From: Ctena decussata
Lineage: Eukaryota; Mollusca; Bivalvia; Lucinida; Lucinidae
NCBI GenBank assembly: GCA_963989385.1
Contig: OZ022503.1
Location: forward strand, 93,908,377 to 93,972,376
DNA: 64,000 nucleotides
Direction: 5' to 3'
Made by a program: the position numbers and the translations under genes. This document shows positions 11,851 to 24,314 of the stretch, piece by piece (within the stretch, counting starts at the first letter, position 1; every line of letters starts with the position of its first letter). Below the pieces are notes generated by a model. The model did not search any database. It was not told where the DNA came from and saw only the letters and a program-made list of their open reading frames with translations.

Positions 11851-12469
11851 CAAAATCTTCAGTTGGCAACCAGACTACAGATAACAAAAGGTTGTATGTA
11901 TAGTTGCATGTGGATACTCGTAAGTATAACCACTTTTCCTACCATATCTTGCGCTGGGAACATCGTTCTGAGAATTCGAACAACAACTGTCTGCTGTTAC
12001 AGTTGCGCTGGAAACCACGAACCACCGTTTTGAATTCCAAAAGTGTGTAGTGTAAAACATGTTATTTGTGATTTATTAGAAGCTGAAATTACAGCGAAAC
12101 CCCCTCCTCAAGCCCCCAGCCCCCAAAACAGCAGATATTTATTCACAGCCTAGAATACTATACCATTTTGCATCTTAATTAAAAACGGTAGATGTATAAA
12201 GCGATGAAAAGCTCATCTCAGTAATAACAATTAATTATTGAAATACCTCAAGGTCAGGCGCATGTCTCTCATGAGAAAATATATTTTTCCTTGTTAAGGT
12301 CTCAAAGTATTTAAATGCAGAGGGAGAAATGTTTTATTATATTTTGCAACTTCTCGGGTTGAGAAAGACAATAAAAAGAAGTGCATTTCCAAGTTCTAGA
12401 CCATGTAATTAGAAAACCTAGAGTACTCTAGTTTTTTCTTTTTAATTAAATTGAATTTTTTCTTTAACA
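11851..12469. other. No feature recognised
   Basis: No exon-like frame. A C-rich patch with cccccagcccccaaaa occurs at 12100-12127. Confidence 0.4.
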
Positions 12470-12711
12470 TATGAGCCGCGACACGACAAAACCAACAATG
12501 TGGTCGTGCGCCCAGCGCAGACTCAGATCAGCCTGGGCATCCGCCCAGTCTGATCAGAGTCTTCACTTTCCGCATGAAGGTAGCTTAGAACCTTAGCTAC
12601 CCTTTGAGAACTTAACAAAGAGTCTGGTCAAATTGGGCGGATGACCAGGCTGATCTGCGTCTACGTTGTGCGCACAACCACATTGTTGGTTTTGTCATGT
12701 CGCGGCTCATA
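12470..12711. mobile_element. Palindromic MITE, family TGAGCCGCGACACGAC
   Basis: The left end atgagccgcgacacgac returns at the right end as gtcatgtcgcggctcat. The inner words accaacaatgtgg / ccacattgttggt and cagcctgggcatccgccc / gggcggatgaccaggctg pair as well. The whole 240 bp can therefore fold into one long hairpin. No coding capacity; other copies are at 3611 (half), 22520, 23109, 26740 and 57844. Confidence 0.85.
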
Positions 12712-13699
12712 TGTGTTTGTGAAATATTAAGGTGGTTGAGTAAACTTTCTGGGGAAGCAACATGGCAGCTTTCAATATTTTTACAGCCATCTTAATGGGG
12801 TAATTTTCTCTTGTAGATTGGTAGATAATCATTGATAATTTTGAGCCCCTGTTGTAACGGAAAGTCTTAATAGCGTTTTCTTCAGATCATAAAAAGACAG
12901 AAAAAAGAAATGAAATATAATTCAAGATTCATATGCACTGTTGCAAGTCAATGGGCCATTGCGGAGATGATATGTATGATTGGTGTATAAAATGTCCATA
13001 TGTTTCTTGTTCTTGCGTTTTTCATAAGAATTGCGGTATAATGTAGATAAAATGATCCCTGCATGCACACAACGATTAATCAACATGGATTTAATGTTGG
13101 TTAAACGTTGTTTGCCCGATGGGATGTGTATTCACCTTTCGCCTGGAAATAAATGCTTAATTTATATCGCACATGCTTTAACAAAGTGCAGTTGACGAGT
13201 CTGTTTTTCTATTGCCCGTCCGTCTTAAAGTCAGTTAATTGGTTTGTGTGCATGTCCTTCCGTCCACAACTGCATCAAGCTTAAATCGGCCCTTTTCTCT
13301 CAAACTAAAGTGTTTTCTTACAAGGTCTCAATATTGCTTGCTCTTAGTGTGACCCTTGATCTATATTTCTCTCTCTGCTGACTACATAATATCTATATAT
13401 CTAAAAGTACACCAATCCTAGCGTAAACGTCTATTTTTTCCTAAACTTAGATACCAACAATCATCAAAGGACGAGTTACACTTTACTATTGCAATGTGCC
13501 CACTAAAAAGGCCGATTTTCGAAGGTAGGCAGATAACCACAAACACATGCAGAAATGTTAGCTATATGTTTTTAGTTTAGTCTGTACGGTTTCATGTTCA
13601 GGTATTTTAATGCCTTTTAGCATAATTTTACGGTTGAATACATGTACTGTCTGCAATATTTAACACTGACCCTATGGGAATTTGAACTACCAACGTCCC
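12712..13699. other. No feature recognised
   Basis: AT-rich sequence without a convincing exon or repeat family that I could match inside the window. Confidence 0.4.
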
Positions 13700-13850
13700 C
13701 AATGCATCCAAATTTCATTTCAGCCTACCCTCGTAACCACTACAATTTTTATACATAATTATTCCTCATATACATATTTATCATAAACGGGTTACATAAC
13801 AGTGGTTACGAGGGTAGGAGTAAACGAAAATTAAACTTTTTGGATAAATT
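13700..13850. mobile_element. Short hairpin element (MITE-like)
   Basis: The stem words cctaccctcgtaaccact and agtggttacgagggtagg are perfect complements about 75 bp apart. Weaker complementarity continues outward (atccaaatttcat near 13706 against the word near 13845). This is the shape of a small inverted-repeat transposon remnant. Only one copy is seen here. Confidence 0.55.
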
Positions 13851-14159
13851 TTCATGTATCCAAAGCATCAGTATATTTTATAATTGATAAAAAATAGAGG
13901 CATTATTCGACATAACACATCTTTTTCAAAGTGTTCATCTATGTAGTATGTGTTCCTTATGCCCCCACCAAGGATTCCGTGTGTGTGGGGTAGGAGGGGG
14001 GGGGGGGGCAGCGCTGGGCATGTGTATAGGTATGGCGTTATGTGCGTATGAAAGGCGTTAGACTGGATGTCCTCCATTATCATGCTGTGATATAACCTCT
14101 GATGTTACAATGTTGCGACGTGGTCAGACGATGTATTCCTCTGCCTGAAGCTGATGCAT

Positions 14160-14800
14160 GATTGTAAAATTCTGTGACCTTGAACTTTGGTTCACTAACT
14201 TTGTATGAAAAGTTACTTTGATGAGCTTTTTCTTTACCTTTTTTGATATCTTTGGGGTAGGAGTGCTGATATTTGACCAGATCATATCCTTAAAATGTAG
14301 GAACTGCAAAGCATCCATGCACACTGAGTCCTTGAACTTTATGCATGGACCAGGATTTTCACTTATATCTCAACACAGTTTTTGGATTCGAAATATAATT
14401 ACAACTTGTTGGTCAGTCAAACGTTGCAAAAAATCCGCATACTATTTGTAGGTTACTGTGACATATATTTAAAAGTTCAATGTTCTTTTCCTTATACATG
14501 TATATTCAACATTATATATGCATCATACTAAAGACAGAGGTTCAGTCAGACATTGCAAATGACGTCATACTATTTGTAGTCATTGTGACTTGTATTTCAT
14601 GATCCATTGAATTAATGTTTTATTTCGAACTAATATTTCAGTGGACTTGGAATAGTATGTCACTTCAGCGCTGCGTCTCATTTGGTACTACATGTAGGTC
14701 CCTGTGACCTATATTTCTTGGTTCACAGATTTTGTCTAATATTTTAAACATCTGTACCTGTGTAGCATCCATAAATACGTAATATTTCATACGTGCATCA
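14160..14800. repeat. Diverged tandem array, units about 120-150 bp
   Basis: Recurring words are gtgaccttgaactttggttcac (14176), gtaggttactgtgacata (about 14447), gtagtcattgtgactt (about 14576) and gtaggtccctgtgacctata (about 14695), with cagtcaaacgttgcaaa / cagtcagacattgcaaa between them. Units are heavily diverged. The 66-77 codon frames here are not taken as genes. Confidence 0.5.
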
Positions 14801-15676
14801 TATTTGATATGAAGAAGCTTTCATTATATGTATAAATAATGAATAATGCTTAATAAAAGAAGAAGGTTGATGACCTTTTCACGCACTTACAAGAACACCA
14901 GCGTGCACAAGCGTTTCGCCAGGAATACATTTGCTTAACAATATCGGTCGGTTACAATCGACTTCCTGTTCATTTGTTTCATTATTTTCACAAAAGCAAA
15001 CGCTTTACATGCTTATGATTGTGTTAATAAACACTTGGAAAATCTACTGTTCTGAAGTTTCGTAAAGTTGGAATAAAATTTCTCCTTACTAGATGGTTTG
15101 AGCGTAAATATCTCTTTTAGACTGTGGATAAGAACCAAAAGTATTATATCTGTCAGATTTGAGGGCTGATATGTCAGCGTAATTGCTGATTATATCGAAA
15201 ACCCGCAGGTAGTTAGTGTACCCCATGCAGCCCACATATGCAATAAACCGGAAGTCACTTGATTATTTATGAAACCGCAAACTTAAATATGTGATTATAA
15301 AAACTGCCAAATGCCAAGCTTTTAAATACATAAATTTTATCAAGATCGGTCACAAAATCGGCCAAAAACATAACCCGTCCTTTGGAATAAGGTTTCTTCA
15401 TAGAACGGTCTCAAGGTTTATTGCGCTGTTTTGATCCATGACCTATATTACACGCTCTGCTAACCTTATCAAATTTAATGTTACAGTGACTCTATAATTT
15501 ATAAGCGTTTCTATCTAACTGTCGTGCCTACAACCATCAAACATATGTTCAATTTTCTCATTTTTATACAGAAATTCATCAAAGCTTGCCTCCACTTTGT
15601 TCTCTACTACTGGGGAAACGCAATGCAGGTGCGACATAGCCTTTTGCGGATTTTTCTTGTATTATACTCGTTTCAG
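14801..15676. other. Upstream flank or intron of the CUB/LDLa gene
   Basis: No second exon was found here. A signal-peptide exon must lie upstream because the exon at 15677 begins in phase 1, but none could be identified with confidence between 1 and 15676. The acceptor of that exon ends this stretch with a T-rich run and tttcag. Confidence 0.5.
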
Positions 15677-15913
15677 ATCAAATGGATCAGAACTGTGGCG
15701 GCGGTAAGCAAATGGATATTGGAATTATTTCGTTCCAATTCTCACCCTATAATAACAAACACTATGACTGCAAATATGAGATGTGGTCTACAGGACGCGG
15801 ATTTCTTATATCATTCTTGCGGGTAGACTTGTTCAATCCGCTCTGTGCTGAAGGAAGAATCAGCTTAAAACGATTCAAGTTTATTGTATCTGATGTTGAG
15901 GCTGAGGTTCCAG
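15677..15913 (+). CDS. Exon: first part of a CUB domain (receptor-like membrane protein)
   Basis: The exon has a tttcag acceptor before it and a gtacgt donor after it, and is phase 1 at both ends (237 bp). It encodes residues 1-80 of the visible protein. CUB hallmarks are NCGGG near the start (Cys7), an aromatic-rich stretch ending in YDC (Cys32), a strand-like FLISFLRVDLF segment, and Cys57 in NPLCAEG. In a CUB domain the first two cysteines pair, and the third pairs with a fourth that lies in the next exon (Cys86). CUB domains are extracellular beta-sandwich binding modules. A frame of similar length on the minus strand is a shadow. There is no start codon in exon context, so the protein begins upstream. 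Confidence rests on the domain pattern plus exact phase agreement with the next three exons. Confidence 0.8.
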
Positions 15914-18210
15914 GTACGTAAAGAACTGAATGGCGACTGCTATACGTTTTCATTTCTTTCGAAACAATTCGTAACTTTACTCAAAAATAACACTATCGAA
16001 ATATTTTATGACCAGTATCAATCTTTATCATATGACGTCGCATCTGAGAGTGTAATAAAGCCATGCATTAAAATCGATAATCCCCTAGTGAATTAAATAT
16101 GCAAATTACGTCGATGCGTTATGCGTTGACGTCTATAAAAACGTCGTTTTTTTCTAATTGGGAAATCATGACGTTTTACAGTGGGAACGCGTATTCATGG
16201 CGGAGTGATATTTTTATACAGATAGCAACGAAAAAACGTTCGAAATTCCTCAGATTCAGATTCAATCGACGAACGGGTCGCAATTTCAGTGCCGCTTTGT
16301 CGGCGAATCAAACTACACACAGCCGAAAATAATATACGGTTATATTCCTTACATCTTAGTTTAATTTCCTAGTTCTCTGAGATCCGAACTGAACACCGAG
16401 ATACTCGGCATTCGAGCAGTTGACACGATCGTCGAAAGACGACTTTTTCAGTCAACTTCAAAAGCAATTTTCAAAACAATTCGACTTTCTCCCGCCGGCG
16501 GACATATGCCATGAGAAACCATGGTATTCGCCCTTTCCCTGTGACAAAAATCAAGTAATTCGGTGTTTGGGACAATTTTCTTTGCAAAATAATCTTCGGG
16601 TACTCTACGCAATTTGTTGTTGTTGTTTTCAACAAAATGGCGGACAACAGTGTTTACATCACTGGCCCGGCTATGCATTTCAACGTTTGCGACAAAATCG
16701 AGAGAATCATTATTCCATGTATTGCTAGAATACCAAGCGCGATTAAATTAGATATGTTTATTAAAAATACAATGCATGACAGAAGTCTATCTTTATATTT
16801 TATTCACAAATAACCACAATTCCATACCCACCCGCAGAGTTTGTAAACAAGGAAGCTAGCTCAGTAGTGCTGGGTACGTCATGAAATTATGACGTAAACA
16901 GTAAATTGATTGTATTACTGATATTAACTTGTGAGTCGGCTGACAGCCAGTGTGTCAGTATTTCAAATGCTCTATCGCGACCCTGTTTGAAAAATTAAAG
17001 CAAGACAAATATCGCTACACCACCAAACAACTATTCAATTAAGACAGCACGTGAAATTTCACTTTGGGAGAGAAAACTTAATGGGTCCTACATCTGAAGG
17101 ATCAAATGGAATGGTTGTGCAGGCCCGTACACATACTTTTGCCAAGGGGTAGGGGCGGAGGGTAAGAAGGTGTGACTGGAACGAATTTCAGTGTGAGTGG
17201 GGAGGTGGCGGGAGGGGAGGGGTGCCCTAGGGTGGTGGGGGGTTGGGGTGGGTTGAAGGGGGTAAGAAAGTTAAGAAAATCCAGATTTTAAGGACACTTT
17301 TAGAGCTTTAGTTTAGGGGTGTAAACTCGCTTTCTGGCAGAAAACTGCATGTTTTTTATGTAATTTGCTCGGTTATGGGAGGTGCACCCTCCGCTCTCCG
17401 TCGTACAGGCCCGGTGTGCTGGTTGGTGAGAGGGCCGGGAGGAGCGGGGAGGGGGGAGGGGTACGGGGAATCGACTCTGTCGCCTGGCAGCTTTGACAAG
17501 TCTGCACCTTTTCTCAGGTCAAATATAAAACAAATATCGAAAAGTATGTGTATGTGTGTTTTTGGTGTGATGTCATCAGCGACAACACGCGGAACAGACA
17601 CGATTACAAAGGTCTACAAATTTGTAATTTCCTCATTCTAGAAATCGTATGAAAACTCAACCCATTCTAGAGTCTGAATCTACAAACCAAACATTGTTTG
17701 CAACTCTTGTTCGGCTCATACCGACTCCCACAGTCCAAAGAGTATCGGTAGCGCAGCTGCCAAGTGGAGTCTCGCCCGTAAAATTTACTTGATCAGTCGA
17801 CTTTCTCTTTAATAAATGTCGACTCAAAATAGGTTAGGCCCTATAGCATTCATGGGGTGATAGCCAATGGACTGACATGGAATACAGAAGTATTAAAGGC
17901 CCAGCAGACATTCAATGCTGAATCAATGTTGGGAGTCAGTGTTGAATCAGTGTTGAATTATACATTGAATTGAACTGAAGCCTCAATACTCCATTAACAG
18001 ATTCGCAAAAGTTTTAGCCTATTTCTAGCGTTTTCGTGAGTACATTTTGGCAGTTCGATACAAAGTAATATAATATAGAGACAAACACTTCAGATCTTCG
18101 TCGGACTGATCCCGAAGCAGGATCTACGCTGTTTGTCATTCCATCTGCATCTTTAGATGCATTACTGCAGTGAAAAACCAAACATCAGTTTTAAGACAGT
18201 TATGCTTAAT
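15914..18210. other. Intron sequence, no gene; G-rich patches
   Basis: Part of the 9.25-kb intron between the two CUB exons. A G-rich stretch lies at 17150-17260, and a GC-rich patch at 17380-17490 gives overlapping frames on both strands without a domain. Short imperfect repeats of tcagtgttgaat type lie at 17909-17975. A block at 16480-16620 shares ttgggacaattttctttgc and nearby words with 21910-21960, so it is an unnamed dispersed repeat. Confidence 0.45.
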
Positions 18211-18223
18211 TCCAATCTTTAGA

Positions 18224-18352
18224 CTTCGGACTACCCATCCAGGGGTCGCAAGATCGATCCCCCGCTTCTCCGGTCTTTCGTATACTTTAAACCGAGGTCC
18301 CGTCTCCATATGACCTCGTTGTTGGTGGGACGTTCAACCCGAGTTCACTCAC
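18224..18352 (+). mobile_element. Short SINE with 13-bp target duplications
   Basis: The word tccaatctttaga stands directly before (18211-18223) and after (18353-18365) this 129-bp block, an exact 13-bp target-site duplication. The block has a B-box-like cgcaagatcgatcccc and ends cgagttcactcac. The length suggests a 5'-truncated or compact SINE. Perfect duplications imply a fairly recent insertion. Confidence 0.75.
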
Positions 18353-18559
18353 TCCAATCTTTAGAGACTTTATGGTACGTCAGCCAGTTCAATATAAGGG
18401 AAGTTACTTCTCACATCACTATTATAATTCTTTCTGCACGAGTTTCTTCCCATGTGTTGCCAAACAAGGTCCCCTTTTTTCCCTTACTGAAGAGATTGAA
18501 AGTGGGTGCTGAAGAGATATACAGCATACTGTATAAGTGAAATTTTCACATATGTAGAC

Positions 18560-18960
18560 TAAATCCTCCTAAGACCTTGAAAATAAGGTCAACGTGATCA
18601 AAATCTATTATGCTCTTATGTTTGTCCTAATGATATATCCATGCAAGTTTGGTGAAATTGGTTCAAGAAATATTGTGGGTACAAGAAATTGTCATGCTGA
18701 CGCAGACCACAGAAGGTCAAGTCTAAGGCCTCTTGTGACCTTGAAAATGGGGTCAAAGTCACCAGAACCTAATCAACTTTTCAGACATCTTTACAAATCA
18801 AGGGTACTAAGACCACTATGCCATCCAAGGGTACTAAAACCACTTTGTTCCTTACATACATAAGAAACAAAGTGGCCTTAGTACCCTTGACTTGCAAAGA
18901 TGCTATTTGGCTTGTCCCAACGATATATCTATGGAAGTTTGGTAAAATTTGACCCACTTA
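18560..18960. repeat. Diverged tandem repeat with an embedded hairpin
   Basis: Words of the type accttgaaaataaggtca (18573) and accttgaaaatggggtca (18738), and tgatatatccatgcaagttt against cgatatatctatggaagttt, show at least two units. Between them, caagggtactaaaaccac and its complement near 18860-18888 form a hairpin of about 60 bp, a small inverted-repeat insertion. A similar hairpin core occurs near 23385-23435. Confidence 0.55.
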
Positions 18961-19312
18961 TTCAAAAATATGGCAGATAGTTACTGCCTTGTGCACAGAA
19001 ACTGACTTCCCTTGGGTAAACCTGTTAGAGCAATATTTTAGCTTTATGCATCAATGAACGACAATTGATCATGTGACACTTTCATCAAGGTACATCTAAG
19101 ATAAACAAACTCCTTGATGGTTCCATGTAACGTTCAACTGATGCCGCTTCACGACCACGACTTTTTAACAATATGTCCCAACACGTCGTTACTAACTTGA
19201 CGTCCTATGTCCCCATCTCAAACACTTTTTGCGGTATCTTGCTGACCCATGTTTTGCAAATCCTACTGTGCTTAAATATAAATAAAAAAAAGGGCAAAGG
19301 TTTTCCATAATA

Positions 19313-19552
19313 GCCGTAGGGGCAGTGGGGTTAGAGGCCTACTGTATCTTGGGCACAGCAGATGAAAGAACGAGCCCATCACTCTTTTTTCGCTGCCTTA
19401 TCTTTCCCTTGTTTGAAAAAAGTACCCATTTACTGTTGGGTTGAAAGAGTTTTCCAGTCGTCGGATGGCAAAACCCGGGTGTGATCTCATGGCCTTCAGG
19501 CGACTTTCTGCACCATAACTGAGTCACTCTAACTACTCGACTATGGCACCTC
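19313..19552 (-). mobile_element. tRNA-like SINE, second family
   Basis: On the minus strand it begins gaggtgccatagtcgagtag (A-box-like), then an acacccgggtttt B-box-like word, and continues with the words acccaacagtaaatggg and cttgggcaca read on + as their complements. The copy at 54742-54953 shares the same order of words on the same strand. No clear target duplication. Confidence 0.6.
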
Positions 19553-20783
19553 TAATATCCTAAATATTGGGACACCTAAAAACATTAATTTTCCTTTCTG
19601 GACTAACTGAAAGTTAATGGCTTTAAGTGTCCCAATTCTTAAGCACATTATAGTAGTCTATGCTAAATTAGCACGAAAATGGCGCAGACAGGGTTTAAAA
19701 TAAAGTGTAAATTATACAATAACTAAAATTTGTGTAAAAAAAAACCCAAAACAGAAGACGTCACTAGAATTCTAGAAGCACTGTGGGCTTTATAAAAGTT
19801 TAGGTACGACCACTGGTTCGTCATGCACGGAATGCTGAAAAATCAAATTTCAATTCCTAAAATTAAGCATCATCAGATAATTTGCAGAAAAAAAAATAAT
19901 CACAATTCATCTACATTCTTTGGAATTTTTAGTGTGGAACTCGTGTAATTTTTTAAATGTTAATACCGTTGTAGACAAGTTATCAAACTTTACTACAATT
20001 ATTAAGCATCATCAGATGATGTGCTGAGTACAAGAACCATAAAAAATCACCAACGATTTTGGGACAAAAATCCTTAATGTTTAAACTGGAAATTGTGTGT
20101 GTGTGGGGGGGGGATAGACAGGAAGGGGCTACCTCTCATTCACTCATTCAACTGAACCCCTTTACAGTCATGACTCATCATTTAATGTCTGTCACCAAGC
20201 TCTTCTCTCTAGTACCTTAATAACTGATTAGTAATTACAAGTTTCTTTGCTTTGGTCAGAAGCTGCAAACATTTAAGTTGGATTAAATTAATCAGGAAAT
20301 ATAAAAATGTTTTTTATTTTTCAGTTTATGGTATCATTTCTATTGATATAACTTCAATATGAGCCTTTTAATATTCTTTATGAGATTTAAGCTAAAACAT
20401 AACTTTTTTGCATTTAATTCTATAGAATATATATTTCTTCATGCCCCTTCCATCTCAGCCACAGGCCAAGCATAAAAAGTATTTTGTTTGCCTATTAACT
20501 AGGATTTTTTGGAGAGCAGGTAGGTAGGCTTTCTTTTTAATCCCTGCAAACTTTGAAAACAACAAATAATAGTTCCACATAAAATGTCACACACAGTTAC
20601 AGTAATTACCCATAATACTAAGATAAGAGCATCCTACATTTTGAACATATCTATGTCACCCACAAATGGTGTACCCAAAATGTGCAGGTATTAAGGAAAA
20701 ATTGCTGTCCCAGATCAGTTTGCTCACGGTAAATGTGCCGTTAAATAAAAAAAATAGATCTAGGGTGTCCCAAGTGGCCATCT
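19553..20783. other. Intron sequence, no gene
   Basis: The word aagcatcatcagat occurs at 19865 and 20002, spaced like the monomers of the array at 49640-50760, and may be a worn fragment of that family. A GT run joined to a G run (gtgtgtgtgggggggg) lies at 20095-20112. Nothing else recognised. Confidence 0.4.
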
Positions 20784-20814
<31 letters not shown>

Positions 20815-21180
20815 GCGGGGGGAGGGAGGGAGGGGTAAGGTGAATTTTGGTGTGTAGGTAAGCAGTTGCTATCTACCCACCAAAAGTGCAGGGTCCAGAC
20901 TCAGGGGTAAGGTGAATTTTGGTGGGTAGGTAGGCAGTTGCTATCTTCCCACCAAAAGGCAGGGCCCAGACTCTTTTTTTGGAAATTTTGGGTGGAGCCA
21001 GGTTATTTTTTTTTTCACTGATTTTTGAGGCCAGATTATTTTTTGAAATCCCCTTATGAGCTGATTTACTTTTTACTTGCATATTTTTTCTTCCAAAGAC
21101 AGGGATTTTTTTCGAAAAATATACCAGCCCCCCCCCCCCCAAATCCCCCACTCTATTCCCCCCCCCCCCCAAGAATATCA
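20784..21180. repeat. Homopolymer tracts and a 72-bp tandem duplication
   Basis: A T19-type run passes directly into a G-rich run at 20784-20835. The unit beginning ggtaaggtgaattttggtg occurs twice (about 20835 and 20907), each ending in the hairpin words ttttggtggg and cccaccaaaa. C-runs follow at 21127-21141 and 21159-21171. These tracts are prone to slippage and assembly error. Confidence 0.7.
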
Positions 21181-21227
21181 AATGGTCGGTCCCTTAGCGC
21201 CTAGCGGGACAGGGTTTAACAGATATT

Positions 21228-21298
21228 AACTATGGTTTGAGGGCTGGATTTGGATTTTGATTGTTTCGGTTCCTGGTCTTTGCATACTTTTTACTTTT
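21228..21298 (+). mobile_element. 71-bp fragment of the retroelement 3' end
   Basis: It runs from aactatggtttgagggctgg to tgcatactttttactttt and matches 990-1060 with one or two changes. It shares the terminal segment of the other copies, so it looks like a severely 5'-truncated insertion. Confidence 0.7.
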
Positions 21299-22286
21299 GG
21301 CAGATTTATGAGGAAGGACAAGCTGTCTCTTGTACTTTTTGTTGGATGACTTCTGAAATGGTACGTGTGTGTTGAGGGGGGGGGGGGGGGGGGGGTTGGC
21401 GTCGTTCGGGACAGAATTCTTTAGAAGAGCGAGTGGTCTCAGAATGTGGGGCGCGTTATCTTGGGGGAAGTTGTCTGGGGGAGTTTTCTTAGAATCTGGG
21501 GCGAGTTGTCACCTGAAGATGGGGCGACATGTCTTGTGGCTTTTTCGTTTGTCAAACTTTATGGTTGACCAGTATGTTTGTTTTGCTTTCTCTCGTTCTC
21601 GGCGTGTAGCCTAAATTCAGAAGCCCAAAAAATCGCAGGCAGACAGACTAACGCAAAATCTTAATAAATTCACAGTATGCTAAATGATTACAAGCTTTAC
21701 TATACCATAAATGAAGAAACAGTTGGTCTCCTCAAGTCGATCCAGCTGAAAAAATGTGTGTGTGTTGACGAACGCACGTGCCATGTATACGTGAAAATGA
21801 CCAACTTCATTATCGATTTTCAAACTAAATAGACTTTCTCCCGAAGATATACCACGCTAAAAGACGGTCGAATGTATGAACTACGGTTCAGTTATAATGG
21901 CATCTAATTTGGTTTTTGGGACAATTTTCTTTGCAAAAAAACTTTGGGGTACTGTCGTAGGGTTTTACTTTTCTGAAAAACGGTTGTCAAACTGTGATCG
22001 TTGTTTTGGGTGTGCAAACTGCATTGAGGTACCGATATGCGTCTGATTTCAATAACAAAACATCAAATTTCATTCTGATCTGGTCCGTTGGAAAATTATG
22101 ACTGCATATCTTATCAAACGAGCATTATTTTGGGACTGTTTCTGTTCAAAATTTCCCGCCATTTTTTCCGGCGAAAAAAGGGATTATTTCTTTGCGCGTA
22201 GACGACCGTTCAGAAAATGAATTACTCACATGTGATGAGTCTGCGTTCCCACTGTTAGTGCAAAATTTGCTAGTAAAATGCGATTT
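21299..22286. other. Intron sequence with a long G-run
   Basis: A run of about 20 G at 21376-21396 could form quadruplex structures and makes the 81-codon frame there unreliable. The segment near 21835-21960 shares words with 16480-16620. No exon seen. Confidence 0.4.
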
Positions 22287-22455
22287 TAGTGTCATATGAT
22301 AAATAGAATCTTGCAATCGTGCTCCTGTATTATTGAATTTATTAAACTCGTTGGGAAAAATCGATAAGATGCTCGGCATAGCCTCGCATCTTTTTTCCCC
22401 AACTCGTTTAATAAATTTAAAAATACATGAGCACTCATGTAAGATCCTCTATTTA
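22287..22455. mobile_element. Palindromic element with long imperfect arms
   Basis: Left arm words aatagaatcttgcaa, gtgctcctgtatta and tttattaaactcgttgg are mirrored on the right by ccaactcgtttaataaat, atacatgagcac and gtaagatcctctatt. The arms are about 75 bp around a loop near 22375. This is MITE-like; no flanking duplication could be fixed. Confidence 0.65.
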
Positions 22456-22519
22456 AAGCAATATTGAGAATTGCCAAGTCTACTATTTGCAAATATTTCT
22501 ATTAAGTAGGTAGGGAACA

Positions 22520-22761
22520 TTTGAGCCGCGACACGACAAAACCAACAATGTAGTTGTGCGCCCAGCGTAGACTCAGATCAGCCTGGGCATCCTCTCAGTT
22601 TGATCAGACTCTTCCTTAAGTGCTCAAAGAGTAGCTAAGTGTCTAAGATACCTCCATGCGGACAGGGAAGGCTCTGATCAGACTGGGCGGATGCCCAGGC
22701 TGATCAGAGTCTGCGCTGGGCGCACAACCACATTGTTGGTTTAGTCGTGTCGCGGCTCATT
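22520..22761. mobile_element. Palindromic MITE, family TGAGCCGCGACACGAC
   Basis: Left end tgagccgcgacacgac, right end gtcgtgtcgcggctca. The terminal 16 bp are perfect complements, and internal words pair as in the 12470 copy. Intronic, in the first visible intron of the CUB/LDLa gene. Confidence 0.85.
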
Positions 22762-23108
22762 TATGTTATTTACCTTGTGAGAAAATCTATTCAGTATTCA
22801 TTTTCGTTTCCCTCCTGTTGCAAAAATTATGTTCTTTAAGAGTTAACCCATTTTGAAAGTGTTCTGTCGTCCAGCGAAGCAATGTGGAAATCTGAAAAGT
22901 TGCTTATCTGTGCAAAAATAGAAATACGTGGCGATGGCAGAAAATCCATAAGCCATAAAACAGTACTCAAAATTGCAATAGTTTCCCTGTTAAAGGTAGC
23001 AATAACCGAAGTATCCAGACTTAACGTTTCCTGTGCAGGTAATGGCAGATGCAATAGGAAAATGTCATTATGTAAAACTGAAGATTTCTTATAAATATAT
23101 GAGGGTTC

Positions 23109-23352
23109 ATTGGAGCTGCGACACTAGAAAACCAACAAAGTTGCAGGTGCACCAATCAAAGACTCAAATCAGTCTGGGCATCCGCCAACTCTGATCAGAG
23201 TCCTTGCTGTGTGCTTTAAAGGTAGCTAAGGATCTCAGCTAGCTCCATGCGGGCACCAAAGACTCTGATCAGACTCGGCGGATGTTCAGGCTGATGTGAG
23301 TCTGCGATTTGCGCACCTCCACTTTGTTTGTTTTCTCGTGTCGCAGCTCAAT
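23109..23352. mobile_element. Diverged copy of the same palindromic MITE
   Basis: Ends read ttggagctgcgacac and gtgtcgcagctcaa. The matching change from CCGCG to CTGCG at both ends, and the caggtgcacc / gcgcacctcc inner words, suggest a subfamily rather than random decay. It lies 350 bp from the previous copy. Confidence 0.75.
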
Positions 23353-23745
23353 TTTATGTCGACCGTCATCCTCGCAAGACAAGGGTATACGGTCCACTTT
23401 ATTCCTAACGTACAAAGTGGACATACTACTCCTGGCTAGCGAAGATGGTTGATCGTCAGCTAACTAAGATAATCAGAGTGCTGATAGCTGATCTCCCTTG
23501 TGTACAATACGCCTGAACTGTGTTGCAGAAGATAGATTTCTATTCAGTACTTGCTTCCCATTAGATAATAATATATAATGTGCCGTGATTTCTAATCACC
23601 TATTTAGTATGTTTATACAATTGGATCTTATCATACTGAGATTCAAAGCCTCAAGCTTACTGTCACGTATTGAAGGCTAGGTTTTATTACGTTTCTCACC
23701 TATAGTTTTGACCAAATTTTTACCACGTTTCAGTGTATTTCCAAT

Positions 23746-23948
23746 ACCACACCGGGTAGGCGGCAATCAAAAACGCTCGTGCAATCGACGAACGCGGATC
23801 AAAAGCAGTTAGAAACAGCGTTTTCGTTTGCAATTTGGAGACAATTTGCAATCGAAAACGCTGTTCTGCAATCGGAAACGCCGTCTTTGATCCGCGTTAA
23901 TCGATTGTTAAGAGCGTTTTCGATTGCCGCTTACCCGATGTGATACAT
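23746..23948. mobile_element. Foldback MITE inside the minisatellite
   Basis: The left arm (ccgggtaggcggcaatc, aaacgctc, aacgcggatcaaa) is mirrored on the right (tttgatccgcgtt, gagcgttttcgattgccgc, ttacccgatg), giving arms of about 60 bp. The inner part also contains repeated cgttttcgttt / aatcgaaaacgctg words, so most of the element can fold on itself. It is GC-richer than its surroundings. Confidence 0.8.
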
Positions 23949-24314
23949 TTAACTCAGACTTCCTTCATATTATCCGGTTACCAAACGGCCCAATTCGCAC
24001 TGCCACGTATTGAGGTCTTTACCCCACATAGTGAAGGCTAAGTTTTACTACGTTTTCCCCAGTCTCACTGTCTCGTATCGAGGGATTGGTTTTACTACGT
24101 TTTCTTCAGGCTCACTGTCATATATTGAGGGCTAGATTTTACTAAATTTTCTCAGTCTCAATGTCTCGCATTTAGAACTTTGTTTTGCTACATTTTCGCA
24201 AGTCTCACTGTCTTGTATTTAGAGCTTGGTTTTTCTACGTCTTCCCCAGTCTCACTGTCTCGTATTGAGGTTTTGGTTTTACTACGTTTTCTTCAGTCTC
24301 ACTGTCATATATTG

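Noticed and set aside
17356..17641. Overlapping 81-88 codon frames in a GC-rich patch.
   Set aside because: Both strands are open only because of G/C richness, and the peptides show no domain.
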